Assembly (NCBI GenBank): GCA_048498515.1
Contig: JBEHXV010000003.1
Span: 1-64,000 of the forward strand
Length of the DNA stretch: 64,000 nucleotides
Direction: 5' to 3'
Origin: UBA4416 sp048498515
GTDB lineage: Bacteria; Bacteroidota; Bacteroidia; B-17B0; Aurantibacillaceae
The translations under genes were made by a program, and so were the position numbers. Under the pieces are notes generated by a model. It was not told where the DNA came from. It did not search any database and saw nothing but the letters and a program-made list of their open reading frames with translations. Of this stretch, positions 32,670 through 42,272 are shown piece after piece. Numbering within the stretch: the first letter of the stretch is position 1; the number at the start of each line of letters is the position of its first letter.

Positions 32670-34211
32670 ATGAAACCAACCAATCAGCTGTTTGACCTTA
32701 TAAAATCACTTACCCCGGAAGAGGAAAAGCAATTTACCCTATTGTCTTCCCTGCAACAGGGCGAAAAAAATTACATTAAGCTTTACAACTATATACAAAA
32801 ACAGGAGAACTATGATGAGGAAAGTGTAAAGAACCATTTTAAAAACGAGGTGTTTGTACAACACTTTGCTTCTGAAAAGAACCAGCTTTTACACCATATT
32901 TTAAAAAGCCTTCGTTTTCACCGCCAGGAAACCAGTGCCAGCGCCAAGATTGATGAGGAAATTAAAAACATCCAATTACTGTTCAACAAGTCGCTTTACA
33001 AGCAATCGCGCAAACAGCTGAGCCTCATTAAAAAAATGGCCAACGATTATGAGTTGTTTTACAGCTTACTCGAAATCGTAGAGTTGGAAAAAGTGCTCAT
33101 TGATATGGAGGCGCATTTTGGCGATATAAATTACCGCACCATTGATGAGCTGATTGATGAAGAGAACAGTGTATTTAAAAAAATAGAACATTACGCGGCC
33201 TACGAAGTTCAACTGGCCAAACTGAACGATCTTTCCTCGAAACTGCTTATTGCCCGCAGTAAAGAAGATGTAACCGAGATCACCGATATTTTGAAGGAAA
33301 CAAAACAAATCTCGGCAAAGAATGGTTTTTCATCCAATAAATCAAAGATCATTTATTTATTTACCATTGGTTTGGGAAATAAGCTCCTGAACGAAATGGA
33401 GGAAGCCAACAAAGCCTTTTCGGAGCTGATTATTGAAATTGAGAATAATCCGCAGATCATTTCGGAGATGCCAAATTACTATATCATTGCGCATGGCTAC
33501 CTGGTAAGGTATTGGACCATAAAAAAACAATACAACGATGGGTTTAAAGTGATTGATAAGTTAAAATCATTGTCGTTGAACGAAATGTTCAAAGCAACCG
33601 ATTTGCAGATCACCATTTTTACCCAATCCTACATTACCGAAATGATCCTGTATGCCTACATCGGGCAGCATGAAAAAGCAACGCATATTATTCCCAACGT
33701 TATTAAAGGTCTTGATAAATACGAAACAAAAATAAACAATGAAGAGCTGGTAAGGATTTACCACACCATCAGCATGGTATACTTTGGCGTGGGCGAATAT
33801 AACAAAGCGCTGCACTGGCTCAATAAGATCATTAATACCAATTATGAGGATCTGCGACAGGATACCATTCGCATTTCAAAACTCATTAACCTCATCATTC
33901 ATTTTGAGTTGGGTAATGATGATCTGCTTTCATACATCTACAAGTCCAGCGTAAGGTTCTTTAACCAGCAGGAGAAACAATATAAGTTTGAAGCGGTGTT
34001 CCTGGATTATTTTAAAAAAATAGCCCTGTCGAAACGCGACAGCAAACAAAAGGAAACCTATGTGAAATTTAAGGAAGAGCTACAAAAAGTGTTTAAGGAC
34101 AAGTACGAAAAAAATGCCCTGGAGTTCTTTAACTTTTACGCCTGGCTCGATTCCAAGATCCACACCATCAGCTTTGCCGAAGCCATACAGATCAGGAAAC
34201 AAAATATTTAA
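32670..34211 (+). CDS. Helical protein of unknown family, second of a tandem pair
   Basis: 513 residues, 19 bases after its paralogue and surely co-transcribed. Composition is the same: charged, helical, TPR-like in places (TISMVYFGVGEYNKALHWLNKII). The conserved opening LFDLIKSLTPEEEKQF and the C-terminal YVKFKEELQKVFKDKYEK match the first protein (FQSFKKDLEEIMKDPHEK). No enzyme motif is seen. A gene duplication is clear; whether the two form a heteromer is not known. It is convergent with the MORN-repeat lipoprotein gene, 4 bases apart. Confidence 0.8.
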   Translation: MKPTNQLFDLIKSLTPEEEKQFTLLSSLQQGEKNYIKLYNYIQKQENYDEESVKNHFKNEVFVQHFASEKNQLLHHILKSLRFHRQETSASAKIDEEIKNIQLLFNKSLYKQSRKQLSLIKKMANDYELFYSLLEIVELEKVLIDMEAHFGDINYRTIDELIDEENSVFKKIEHYAAYEVQLAKLNDLSSKLLIARSKEDVTEITDILKETKQISAKNGFSSNKSKIIYLFTIGLGNKLLNEMEEANKAFSELIIEIENNPQIISEMPNYYIIAHGYLVRYWTIKKQYNDGFKVIDKLKSLSLNEMFKATDLQITIFTQSYITEMILYAYIGQHEKATHIIPNVIKGLDKYETKINNEELVRIYHTISMVYFGVGEYNKALHWLNKIINTNYEDLRQDTIRISKLINLIIHFELGNDDLLSYIYKSSVRFFNQQEKQYKFEAVFLDYFKKIALSKRDSKQKETYVKFKEELQKVFKDKYEKNALEFFNFYAWLDSKIHTISFAEAIQIRKQNI

Positions 34212-34215
34212 AAGA

Positions 34216-34704
34216 TCAGTTTACCAATCCTGTTTCCACATCATCTTTAAAAGCACGGCGATCAATTTCCGCCCCTTTGTCGTCATAAAAATACCAGATA
34301 CTGTCGCGTTTGTCGTTTTTAAACCAGCCTGAGTACTGTAGTTTTCCGTTTGGATAAAACACCTGGGACGAGCCATGACGCTTGCCCTGGTCGTAAAAGC
34401 ACTCGCTCCATTTAATTCCGCTCTCATAAAAGGCCATCCATTGGCCGTGACGCTTACCAAACCTGAAAAACCCGGTAAACTTGATAACACCGTTAGGGTA
34501 CTTATCAATATAATCTCCGGTATAATCCGGGTTGGGAGGTGTAGTAATGTATTTACTGTACTCCGATTCGGAAGTGATTGTAGTAGCTTTTGCTTCGGAA
34601 TCTTTTTTTACACTTTCGGCTTCTTCAGACTGGTTGTTCTTGCAATTTGACAAGAAGAAACCAACACACATAAAAGCGATGAGCGATGCAACTAATTTTT
34701 TCAT
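34216..34704 (-). CDS. MORN-repeat (YwqK-like) lipoprotein
   Basis: 162 residues. Lipoprotein signal peptide with Cys21 (FLSNC). After an acidic spacer come MORN-like repeats: YIDKYPNGVIKFTGFFRFGKR, HGQWMAFYESGIKWSECFYD, HGSSQVFYPNGKLQYSGWF. Databases often name such proteins YwqK antitoxin, but no toxin is nearby and MORN repeats are general binding modules. It begins 4 bases after the polyprenyl synthase stop, so both genes share a transcript. Confidence 0.85.
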   Translation of the reverse strand: MKKLVASLIAFMCVGFFLSNCKNNQSEEAESVKKDSEAKATTITSESEYSKYITTPPNPDYTGDYIDKYPNGVIKFTGFFRFGKRHGQWMAFYESGIKWSECFYDQGKRHGSSQVFYPNGKLQYSGWFKNDKRDSIWYFYDDKGAEIDRRAFKDDVETGLVN

Positions 34705-34708
34705 GATC

Positions 34709-35686
34709 TTATTTTTTTCGTTCGATGGAATAGTTAACTAATTGGATAAGGCTTTGTTTTGAAGGACTGTCGGGCACATCTGCCAACAGTGAAAGTGCTT
34801 TTTCCTTATATTCATTCATGATCTTTTCGGCATACTGAATGCCGCCTTTTTCAATGACAAATTGAATGACTTCCGCCACTTTTTTAGGGTCGTCGTTATG
34901 ATTTTTTACAATGTTAATGATCTTTCTTTTTTCGAGCCAGGTGCTTTTGTTAAGCGCAAAAATTAAAGGCAGGGTCATTTTCTTTTCCTTAATATCTATG
35001 CCGGTTGGCTTACCAATGGAGGTATCGTCGCCAAAATCAAACAAATCATCCTTTATCTGGAAGGCTATGCCCGTATTGACCCCGAATTCCCTGAAACGTT
35101 CAATGGTTTTGTCATCGCTGGTAACCGACGCCACACCTGCTGCGCAACAAGCGGCAATTAATGTAGCCGTTTTTTTGGTGATGATCTCAAAATAGATTTC
35201 TTCTGAAATATCCAGCTTGCGTGCCTTTTCTATCTGCAACAATTCGCCCTCGCTCATTTCGCGCACCGCGTTGCTCACTATTTTCAATAAATGAAAATCA
35301 TTATTATCCAAAGACAAAAGCAAACCACTCGATAATAAAAAATCGCCAATGAGCACCGCTATTTTGTTTTTCCACAAGGCATTAACGCTGAAAAAGCCAC
35401 GGCGTTCGTTACTATCGTCAACCACATCATCATGCACCAGGGTGGCGGTGTGCAGCAGCTCTATTAATGAAGCCGCGCGGTATGTACTATCATTAATAAC
35501 GCCGGCACTTTGCGCGCTTAAAAAAACGAACATCGGGCGGATTTGTTTTCCTTTTCGTTTAACAATGTAGTTGGTAATCTTATCGAGCAAAGGAACATTG
35601 CTTTTCATCGATTGTTTGAATTTTACCTCAAACTCATCCATGTGCCCGCTGATGGGCAACTTTATCTGGTCTACAACGTTACTCAC
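34709..35686 (-). CDS. ispB: Polyprenyl diphosphate synthase (octaprenyl/solanesyl type)
   Basis: 325 residues. Adds isoprenyl units to an allylic diphosphate to build the long side chain of menaquinone. First aspartate-rich motif HDDVVDDSNERRG, second FQIKDDLFDFGDD, with KTATLIAACC between them. Size and motifs fit long-chain trans-prenyltransferases; chain length cannot be read from sequence. The start is a GTG (35686), with no in-frame ATG until HMDEFEVKF. The substrate comes from the MEP pathway, consistent with dxr in this window. Confidence 0.93.
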   Translation of the reverse strand: MSNVVDQIKLPISGHMDEFEVKFKQSMKSNVPLLDKITNYIVKRKGKQIRPMFVFLSAQSAGVINDSTYRAASLIELLHTATLVHDDVVDDSNERRGFFSVNALWKNKIAVLIGDFLLSSGLLLSLDNNDFHLLKIVSNAVREMSEGELLQIEKARKLDISEEIYFEIITKKTATLIAACCAAGVASVTSDDKTIERFREFGVNTGIAFQIKDDLFDFGDDTSIGKPTGIDIKEKKMTLPLIFALNKSTWLEKRKIINIVKNHNDDPKKVAEVIQFVIEKGGIQYAEKIMNEYKEKALSLLADVPDSPSKQSLIQLVNYSIERKK

Positions 35687-36014
35687 AATACAAAATGTAG
35701 CGTAAATATATGGTTTAAAAAACTGACTTTATAATACTTGCCGGATATTTATTGAATATTAAATTTATAGTAACCACACAGAGACATAGGGATTCTAAAA
35801 GTTATTATAATAACTGAAAAATAAGGTAACATGGCAAGGGAAGCGATGCTTCCCTATGTGCTATTGAACCTTTAACCTGTTTTTGTGAATCCTGGTTATC
35901 CTTTGTATCTATGTGATTAAATTATCTCAAAAAAAAACCTCTCATTTCTGAGAGGTTTTATAAGCAATTTTAAAAGTTTAACCCTTAATTATACCCTAGT
36001 CAATTGCCTTTATC
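35687..36014. other. Intergenic region with one hairpin and one terminator
   Basis: No gene is seen in these 328 bases. agggaagc-gat-gcttccct (35837-35855) is a perfect 8-bp hairpin, and cacagagacatag with a later ctatgtg looks like a degraded palindromic repeat. The promoter of the polyprenyl synthase lies at the left end and the terminator of the following gene at the right. Confidence 0.6.
35934..35959 (-). terminator. Rho-independent terminator of the 36.0-kb gene
   Basis: aaaacctctca (35934-35944) and tgagaggtttt (35949-35959) pair around tttc; on the minus strand a T-run follows, so it ends transcripts of the gene at 36015-36452. Confidence 0.88.
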
Positions 36015-36452
36015 TTAATTTAAACTGATAGCAGGAATTTTTCCTTCTTGTATCAGTGTTAATGTTTTCTTTTTATGGTCCTCAAAGCTACCAAATGCCA
36101 AGGCATCCAACATTTCTGAACGCGACATGTTAGGGTTACCGAATTGTTTTTTAATGTCTTCCGCGCAACGGTCAACATATTTTTCAAATTTATTAGGAGC
36201 CCATAAATAATCTTTTTTCACAGCTTCCTTTTCAATTTTAAACTCTTCGGGCAAACCACCTTCGATCTTTGATTTAATTTCCAGGCCTTCATATGATTTT
36301 GGCAACTGGCGATTATCAAATAAAAAAGGCTTCGAGATCATAATGACATGCTTTTTACGTTTTGGATCTATCATGGATAAACCTTCAATTCTCAGCCCTT
36401 TTTTCTTAAGAGCACCGAATTTATTCTCAAAGCTTTTTAAAATCTCGAACAT
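36015..36452 (-). CDS. Hypothetical cytosolic protein
   Basis: 145 residues without signal peptide or membrane segment. Sequence features: MFEILKSFENKFGALKKKG, a strand-rich part KKHVIMISKPFLFDN, then a charged helical second half with LWAPNKFEKYVDRCAEDIKKQF and MSRSEMLDALAFG. No family recognised. It is monocistronic with its own terminator and an upstream AT-rich region of 275 bases that shows no clear element. Confidence 0.7.
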   Translation of the reverse strand: MFEILKSFENKFGALKKKGLRIEGLSMIDPKRKKHVIMISKPFLFDNRQLPKSYEGLEIKSKIEGGLPEEFKIEKEAVKKDYLWAPNKFEKYVDRCAEDIKKQFGNPNMSRSEMLDALAFGSFEDHKKKTLTLIQEGKIPAISLN

Positions 36453-36727
36453 GGCAGCTAGTTTCAGTTATTAACAAAGGTACGTTGGTAATTGTTAATA
36501 AACTAACTTATTAGACGAATAAAGGGATTTGAATCGGTTAAAAAATGTTCAAAATCAGTTTCTTACCTGTTCATTAAGGGTTAATTTATTGTTAATATTT
36601 ATACTAAATAACTGAAAATCAATAAATTAAATAAAATTAACCGAAATGTTTAAAACACATCTAAAAACGGTTTTAGATTTCCGTATTTTATAGCTCTGGT
36701 ATCGACAAATACGATTTTAACCTGCGC

Positions 36728-39457
36728 TTAATTTGCCAGAACCAAACCTGATTTATTGGTTTTTCCGAACTCTAAAATACTGTCAATGAAGTTATAAGGC
36801 TTGTAACCGTTAATAGCTGCCTGGTGATAAATGCAGGTTGCAGGTGTCATGCCTGGCAGCGAATTTACCTCAATAAAGATCACTTCCACATGGTTCACAT
36901 CAAAGATCCTCACAAAGGCATCAATACGGCAATAGCCAACAATGTTTAGCACTTTTGCCGCAGCGCCAAGTGTTTCTTTCACTTTATCGGAAATGAGCTG
37001 CCTTTCCTTTTCGTCTCTTGAGTAGCGTGCCGGTGTAATATTTTGTCCCTGCCCCGCTAAAAATTTCTCTTCCAGGCTCAAAATATCGCCTTCTGCCAAA
37101 GCTTCCGAAGCTTCAAACACTTCGTATTCAACCTCTCCTTTTGAGTTGATACGGGTAAGCATGCCGCCTGTAATTTCAAGGAAATGTTTAGCGCCATTCT
37201 TGCTGATGAGCTCTTCAACCAATAGTACTTGTTTTTGCGGAAACTCTTCTTTTGGTTTAATGTGCAATTTTTCCGCGGCCTTAGCATCAAATTCTTCTGT
37301 TTGCCTGAAAATGAGCGTGGCAAAAGCTTCAAACTCCTCAAAGTTCTTTATTTTTTTAACCGCACTGCTGCAGCCATCGTCAACCGGTTTGGCAATTAAT
37401 GGGTACACATATTCTTTCTGGAGTTTTTCACGGATCTTTTCTTTATTGCTGTTCCATTCCTCGTTGGTAATAAGGCAATGCCTGGCAACCAGGAAACCAT
37501 GCTGCAATAAAATTTCATTGGTTCTGTATTTGTCAATGGTTACCGATGAGCTTTCTTTTCCCGAACCATTGTAGGTTAAGCCAACTTTATCCAGTTGCTC
37601 CTGTATGGCCCCATCTTCTCCCGGCCTGCCATGCAGGGCAATAAACACCTGTTTCACTTCTTTGGCAAGCTGAGCATAGGTCAATTGTTTTGGCGCAATT
37701 AAATTGTTTGGCGAACCATATTTTCCGGTAATGGTTTTACATTCATCAATGATTTGTTTAATAACCGGGTGAATTTTCCAGTTATTGATCTTGTCCTTGA
37801 TGTCATCCGCGTTATCTTTCAATAAAGCATTAACAGGGATTTGATACATTAAATGATTAGCATTATCGCCGGTTAAAAAAACAGGAATGGGCGCGTATTT
37901 TTCGGATGAAGCCAGTTTCTCAAAAATGTTCCTGCCACTTTCAACCGAGATATGCCTTTCGGAAGAATAACCACCTAAAATAACCGCTACCGGAATTTTA
38001 TTGTTCAGCGCGTTTTTTTCGTCATGTAAAAAGGCATCCAGTCTTTGCAGGATGGTTTCATAAACGGAAGCGCCTTTGCTGTTTTTAATACGTTTGCTTA
38101 AAGAGGTACGGATGATGTAAGTAAGGAACTGTGAAGGTGTTAAGCCAATTTCGGCCGCCTGGTGAAAGAAGAAGGAAGATGGCATCATACCCGACGTGGT
38201 GTTGGGATCATTTAAAAACACCTTTCCCTCTTTACTTAAAAAACCATCAATGCGGGCGTATACGTCAAAACTTAATTCGGTAAACAAGCGTTCGCATTCT
38301 TTACGGATAGCATTGATCTGCTCATCGCTGGCCTCAATAGGTGTGATCTTGCGCGACAAGCCCGGCAGATATTTGCTGCGATAGTCAAACAGTTCTTTTC
38401 CTTTCCTGATCTCTGTTGGCGGAAGAGCAATCGGTACATTGTTGGAATCCGTATCTTCCAAAACAATGCACGAAAATTCCTTTCCTTCAATAAATCCTTC
38501 AATAATTACCGTGCTTTCGCCATCCAGTGCTTCCAGTACAAAGCCTTCGGTTTTACCACAATTATTGTTTAAGAAAGAGATGAGCTCGTATTGATTATAA
38601 AAAACAGTTGTCGCCTGACCTTCAATGCCGCTCAGGCCGCCTTCAATTTTTAGAGGCATGCCAATCCCCTCGCGAATATCCGACAGTGACCTTACAAAAT
38701 CGATCTGTTCTTTTTCTGATAATTTTTTCCATTCGGCCGAATCGAGCCATTTGGTGAAGAAAGCTTTTTCCACAGCCGCCATAAAATTGTAATTGCTGTC
38801 TTCGTTGAAAATGGAAATGCCTATTGACGATCCCTGATTAGCCGGCTTAATGACCATCGGGAACCCGATTTCGTTTTTCGCTTTTTCCCAAACACCTTTT
38901 GCGTTTCCCTGGATCCAGTCGTTACGATCAATAGTGAAATATTTGGGACTATTAAATCCGGCATTGACCATTAGTTTTTTCTGAACGCTTTTATCAATCC
39001 CAATAGCACTTGGTAAAATACCGCTGCCCGAGTAAGGAATGTGCAAATATTCCAATAAACCCTGTATCCTGCCATCTTCGCCATAAGGGCCATGCAATGC
39101 TAAAAATGCAAAATCAATCAGCTTGTTTAATTCACTCACTTCTACTTTCCTGCCAATCTTAGCAATCATTTCATCCTGGTGCATCACATTCAACTCGCCA
39201 ATATTTTCAGCATAGTATTGAAAATCGGTATTGGAAGCGGGAATAAATTCAACCGGCGGGTAAAAATCCCTGATAGTTCCTTTGTACACAAAGTTCCAAT
39301 CGAGCAACACAAAATTACCAAACGAATCAACAAATAAAGGAATGGCTTCAAAAATTGATTTATTTAAATTATCATACACTGTTCTTCCACCTGCAAAAGA
39401 AATTTCACGCTCTTTTGAGCGACCACCAAATAAAATTCCAACCCTTATTTTAGACAT
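36728..39457 (-). CDS. Tandem D-alanine--D-alanine ligase-like protein (two ATP-grasp modules)
   Basis: 909 residues, about three times a normal Ddl. Module 1 (about 1-465) has LFGGRSKEREIS, LHGPYGEDGRIQGLLEYL, YSGSGILPSAIGIDK, PMVIKPANQGSSIGIS and DPNTTSGMMPSS. Module 2 (about 486-909) has ILGGYSSERHISVESG, LHGRPGEDGAIQEQL, YNGSGKESSSVTIDKY, PLIAKPVDDGCSSAV and EVNSLPGMTP. Both carry the N-terminal Ddl and ATP-grasp domains. Module 1 has DPN where module 2 keeps the usual metal-binding EVN, and module 2 has an altered GSS loop (GCSSAV). It may join D-Ala to D-Ala or make another dipeptide; a canonical ddl may exist elsewhere. Confidence 0.9.
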   Translation of the reverse strand: MSKIRVGILFGGRSKEREISFAGGRTVYDNLNKSIFEAIPLFVDSFGNFVLLDWNFVYKGTIRDFYPPVEFIPASNTDFQYYAENIGELNVMHQDEMIAKIGRKVEVSELNKLIDFAFLALHGPYGEDGRIQGLLEYLHIPYSGSGILPSAIGIDKSVQKKLMVNAGFNSPKYFTIDRNDWIQGNAKGVWEKAKNEIGFPMVIKPANQGSSIGISIFNEDSNYNFMAAVEKAFFTKWLDSAEWKKLSEKEQIDFVRSLSDIREGIGMPLKIEGGLSGIEGQATTVFYNQYELISFLNNNCGKTEGFVLEALDGESTVIIEGFIEGKEFSCIVLEDTDSNNVPIALPPTEIRKGKELFDYRSKYLPGLSRKITPIEASDEQINAIRKECERLFTELSFDVYARIDGFLSKEGKVFLNDPNTTSGMMPSSFFFHQAAEIGLTPSQFLTYIIRTSLSKRIKNSKGASVYETILQRLDAFLHDEKNALNNKIPVAVILGGYSSERHISVESGRNIFEKLASSEKYAPIPVFLTGDNANHLMYQIPVNALLKDNADDIKDKINNWKIHPVIKQIIDECKTITGKYGSPNNLIAPKQLTYAQLAKEVKQVFIALHGRPGEDGAIQEQLDKVGLTYNGSGKESSSVTIDKYRTNEILLQHGFLVARHCLITNEEWNSNKEKIREKLQKEYVYPLIAKPVDDGCSSAVKKIKNFEEFEAFATLIFRQTEEFDAKAAEKLHIKPKEEFPQKQVLLVEELISKNGAKHFLEITGGMLTRINSKGEVEYEVFEASEALAEGDILSLEEKFLAGQGQNITPARYSRDEKERQLISDKVKETLGAAAKVLNIVGYCRIDAFVRIFDVNHVEVIFIEVNSLPGMTPATCIYHQAAINGYKPYNFIDSILEFGKTNKSGLVLAN

Positions 39458-39650
39458 AATATTAATTATTGAGTTTTGAGTAATCGAGATATAGAATTAA
39501 CTCAAATTATGGAGTTTAAAGTTAGTACTGTATCGCAGAATTTATGCTGCCGCAAAGGGAAACTATGAACCAAAGAATGTTAAAAATCCATGGTTTTAAA
39601 CCTGCCAGGTTTTTTTACCAGCTTCGTTTACAAACCGGGCAGATCTAAAC

Positions 39651-40751
39651 TTAAAAACACTCCCCTATGGTAAAATAAAATCCCTGGTTATAGCTGTCGG
39701 AATAACCATAATCAACCCTCAAATTGAGGCTTTCTTTTTCAAGGATCGACAAACGCAAGCCGCCTCCAAAACTGCCTTTTATAGAACCCATGTTAATGTC
39801 CTTCGGCTGACGGTACACATCGCCCACCCCGCCAAACACACAGGCGCTCAGGCGCCAAACGAGCTTTGCCCTGTATTCCACAATGGCTGAATACATTGAG
39901 TTATCGCGGTACCGGCCCTGGTAAAAGCCCCTAAGGTTTCCGGCCCCGCCCAAAGTAGCCATCGAACGGAAAGGCGTTTCGCCAAAAGTGGAGTAATTAT
40001 ACAGCTGCAAACCAATAACATGCTTTTTAAATATTTTTTGAAACAGGCGAACTTCGGCTGTCCATTTATTGAACGAGTAAGTAGAAGCCAGTTCCTTATT
40101 ATAGCTTGTGAACTGAGTTTGTAAAAATATTCCTTTGGTTGGCCAAAAGGTTGAGTTTCGTGTATCATAACTAGCTGTTAACCCAAAGCCAACAACATTG
40201 TAATTGGTTTTACCGTAAAAGGAAGTCGAATCCATTAAACTGCCGGGTGTGTACTGCACTTTAAATACATTCTGATAATCGGCACAAAAACCAAAAAAAG
40301 TATGTTTCCAGAATTTTCGCTTGATATGCGGGTTTACTACTACATTTTCAAATACGTAACGTTCCTTATCAGTATCCCTTGTATTTTGGCCTATTCCCCA
40401 AAAATTATCAGGAAAATAGCTGTGAGAGGTTTGAAAATACAAAATGTATTTTTCTTTAGGAAAATAAATGGTCGCGTCAATGCCCTGGATGTTCTGCTGA
40501 CGCTCCGAAAAAATACCCAGTACAGTAATGACAGATGTTCGGGTAAGGGAATCGTTTTTATGCGAGGTTTTAAAATTAGCCGAACCCGATAAACCATAGG
40601 CCCAACCTGTTTCAGGTGTTCTGAATAAAATGGGGATAGCAAGGTAATTGACACGCTTACTGGTATCAGGTCTTAACTGCGCTAATAATACAACAGGAAA
40701 ACAAAAAAGTAATATGAAAAATAGTTTGTTCAAATTTTTTACCAAATCCAA
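39651..40751 (-). CDS. BamA/TamA-like outer-membrane barrel protein
   Basis: 366 residues. Signal peptide LFFILLFCFPVVLLAQ, then only a barrel, no POTRA domains. TASYDTRNSTFWPTKGIFLQ and LGGAGNLRGFYQGRYRD are classic bacterial surface antigen (D15/BamA) motifs; the latter holds the lid-lock RGF. It may insert or export proteins or lipids, but POTRA-less members are not characterised in general. No ATG starts the frame: TTG at 40751, or a TTG a few codons later, must be used. The TTG at 40751 overlaps a TAATTTTG promoter-like box, so a later start is plausible. Confidence 0.85.
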   Translation of the reverse strand: MDLVKNLNKLFFILLFCFPVVLLAQLRPDTSKRVNYLAIPILFRTPETGWAYGLSGSANFKTSHKNDSLTRTSVITVLGIFSERQQNIQGIDATIYFPKEKYILYFQTSHSYFPDNFWGIGQNTRDTDKERYVFENVVVNPHIKRKFWKHTFFGFCADYQNVFKVQYTPGSLMDSTSFYGKTNYNVVGFGLTASYDTRNSTFWPTKGIFLQTQFTSYNKELASTYSFNKWTAEVRLFQKIFKKHVIGLQLYNYSTFGETPFRSMATLGGAGNLRGFYQGRYRDNSMYSAIVEYRAKLVWRLSACVFGGVGDVYRQPKDINMGSIKGSFGGGLRLSILEKESLNLRVDYGYSDSYNQGFYFTIGECF

Positions 40752-40765
40752 AATTATACATCAAC

Positions 40766-40787
40766 CAATCCGCCAGCTGACGGATTG
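40766..40787. repeat. Small palindromic repeat between DUF2779 and BamA-like genes
   Basis: caatccg (40766-40772) pairs with cggattg (40781-40787), with agct at the dyad centre. It lies in the 48-base gap where the promoter of the BamA-like gene should be. Confidence 0.5.
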
Positions 40788-40799
40788 AATATGAAAACG

Positions 40800-42272
40800 T
40801 CAATTAACCTTTCGTTTAAAGAAATCCAAAAGCTGGTAGGTAATCAACGCATCCATCTCACAATACTCAATAAGTTGCGCTATTACCTGCTCAGCTTCAA
40901 TGGCGTTTTGTAGCAGCAAACTTTCGTAAATATACATCGCCGTGATCCCTGATTGAATCTCTAAATTGTTAAAACCAGCTTCCTGGTTCACCAAAGGCGC
41001 CATACTTTTTAAGGTAAAATTTCCTTTCATCTCCGGATGATAATAGTTGCCCTTTTTAACCGGCTCGGCCAGGTCAATTATTTTTGATTTAAAGGTATCA
41101 ATATCTTTTCGGTATTCAGGAAACAACTCAACCAACTGGTTCAGGATATTTTCTTCCAGCGATTTGTCAAACATTAAGATCGTTTGATAGGGTTTTGTCA
41201 TTTCAATGATCTTCTCCAAAAATTCTTTGCGAAGGTCTTCATTAATAGGTTTGAAATAGCTGTATTTTTTCAATTCCCCCCTCTCTTCCCAGATCATTGA
41301 AAACAAAAAGGGAATTTGCTGAAATGGCTTTGTTCCCTGGTAAAAAGGAATAGCCGGCATCCATACTTCAATATCCAAACTGCAAAACAGTAACTTAACG
41401 TCCTTAATAAAATTTCCAATCTCTGTTTGAAACACCTGTTCCTTTTGTTCGATAGCCGCTTTTACCTGGATCTTAATTTCCTTACTGCCAATTGTATTGA
41501 TATCGATCTCATCAATCCGTTTAATGTTCTTATCATAAAGGTCGAATAAATCTTGCTTCGTCAATTTCCCTAATGCCAGTATGGAGGAAGGATCGTCGGT
41601 ATTTTTCCAGCAGGTACCTAAAAAATCGCAGGCATAGGGCTGAAAACAATGAGGACCAATTTTTATATCGGGGATTTTCCCTTGCTCAAGGGTAAGTTTT
41701 GCTACCTGTGTTTTGTGCCTGAAATAATCCATGTTCTTCAAGGCATCTTTCATTACCGAGGTTGTTTTAAATAATCCGGTAATATCCAACGCACCTTTCA
41801 GTACATATTTTGGGTTCATCGTAAGCAAATTAAAATCGCTTAATTCGGGCAGGCAATTTTTGATGACAAAATATTGAAAGCAGGCATCCTTTACATAAGT
41901 CTCGGTAATTTTTAAAGAACTTTTCACTTCATAGGCTGTCCATTTACCATCCTGTTTATGAAGGATATCAACCATCACCAACAGGTCGTCATAAATAAAG
42001 GTAGCTTCATAAATAGTATTGACGCCTTTTGAGATCAGTTCTTTTGTTTTATCGGCAAAGAGCTGTTGATCGCGTTTTTCGCCCTGCGTTACGTCAATGC
42101 CTCCGGGAAATAATTGCTGTGCAAAAATACCGACGTCCGTTCCACGTTTAAAGATCAGCTGCTTTTCTTTGGATAAAGCATCGCGGAGATAAGGATGATT
42201 TTTATAGAGGTAGAAATGTTTTAAACACTGCTCTGCTTTAATAAATGCCGATTTACTGATAAGGAAACTCAT
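40800..42272 (-). CDS. DUF2779 protein with PD-(D/E)XK and RNase H-like exonuclease domains
   Basis: 490 residues. N-terminal nuclease: E89, D102 in VMVDIL, and E115/K117 in YEVKSS form a PD-(D/E)XK site as in RecB and Cas4. Cysteines C16 and C209, C215, C221 (PHCFQPYACDFLGTC) surround it as in AddB/Cas4 iron-sulphur nucleases. The second half contains D300/E302 in SLDIEVWMP and C-terminal CEMDALITYQLL, a DEDD-type exonuclease pattern. DUF2779 proteins have no established role. It starts 4 bases inside the end of the glycosyltransferase gene (ATGA-type overlap). No CRISPR genes are nearby. Confidence 0.88.
   Translation of the reverse strand: MSFLISKSAFIKAEQCLKHFYLYKNHPYLRDALSKEKQLIFKRGTDVGIFAQQLFPGGIDVTQGEKRDQQLFADKTKELISKGVNTIYEATFIYDDLLVMVDILHKQDGKWTAYEVKSSLKITETYVKDACFQYFVIKNCLPELSDFNLLTMNPKYVLKGALDITGLFKTTSVMKDALKNMDYFRHKTQVAKLTLEQGKIPDIKIGPHCFQPYACDFLGTCWKNTDDPSSILALGKLTKQDLFDLYDKNIKRIDEIDINTIGSKEIKIQVKAAIEQKEQVFQTEIGNFIKDVKLLFCSLDIEVWMPAIPFYQGTKPFQQIPFLFSMIWEERGELKKYSYFKPINEDLRKEFLEKIIEMTKPYQTILMFDKSLEENILNQLVELFPEYRKDIDTFKSKIIDLAEPVKKGNYYHPEMKGNFTLKSMAPLVNQEAGFNNLEIQSGITAMYIYESLLLQNAIEAEQVIAQLIEYCEMDALITYQLLDFFKRKVN

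Noticed and set aside
34216..34704. Naming the MORN protein an antitoxin (YwqK)
   Set aside because: It is a lipoprotein beside a polyprenyl synthase gene with no toxin candidate; the name is only inherited from database practice.
40800..42272. Calling the DUF2779 protein a Cas4
   Set aside because: There is no CRISPR array or other cas gene in the window and the protein has a second exonuclease-like half absent from Cas4.
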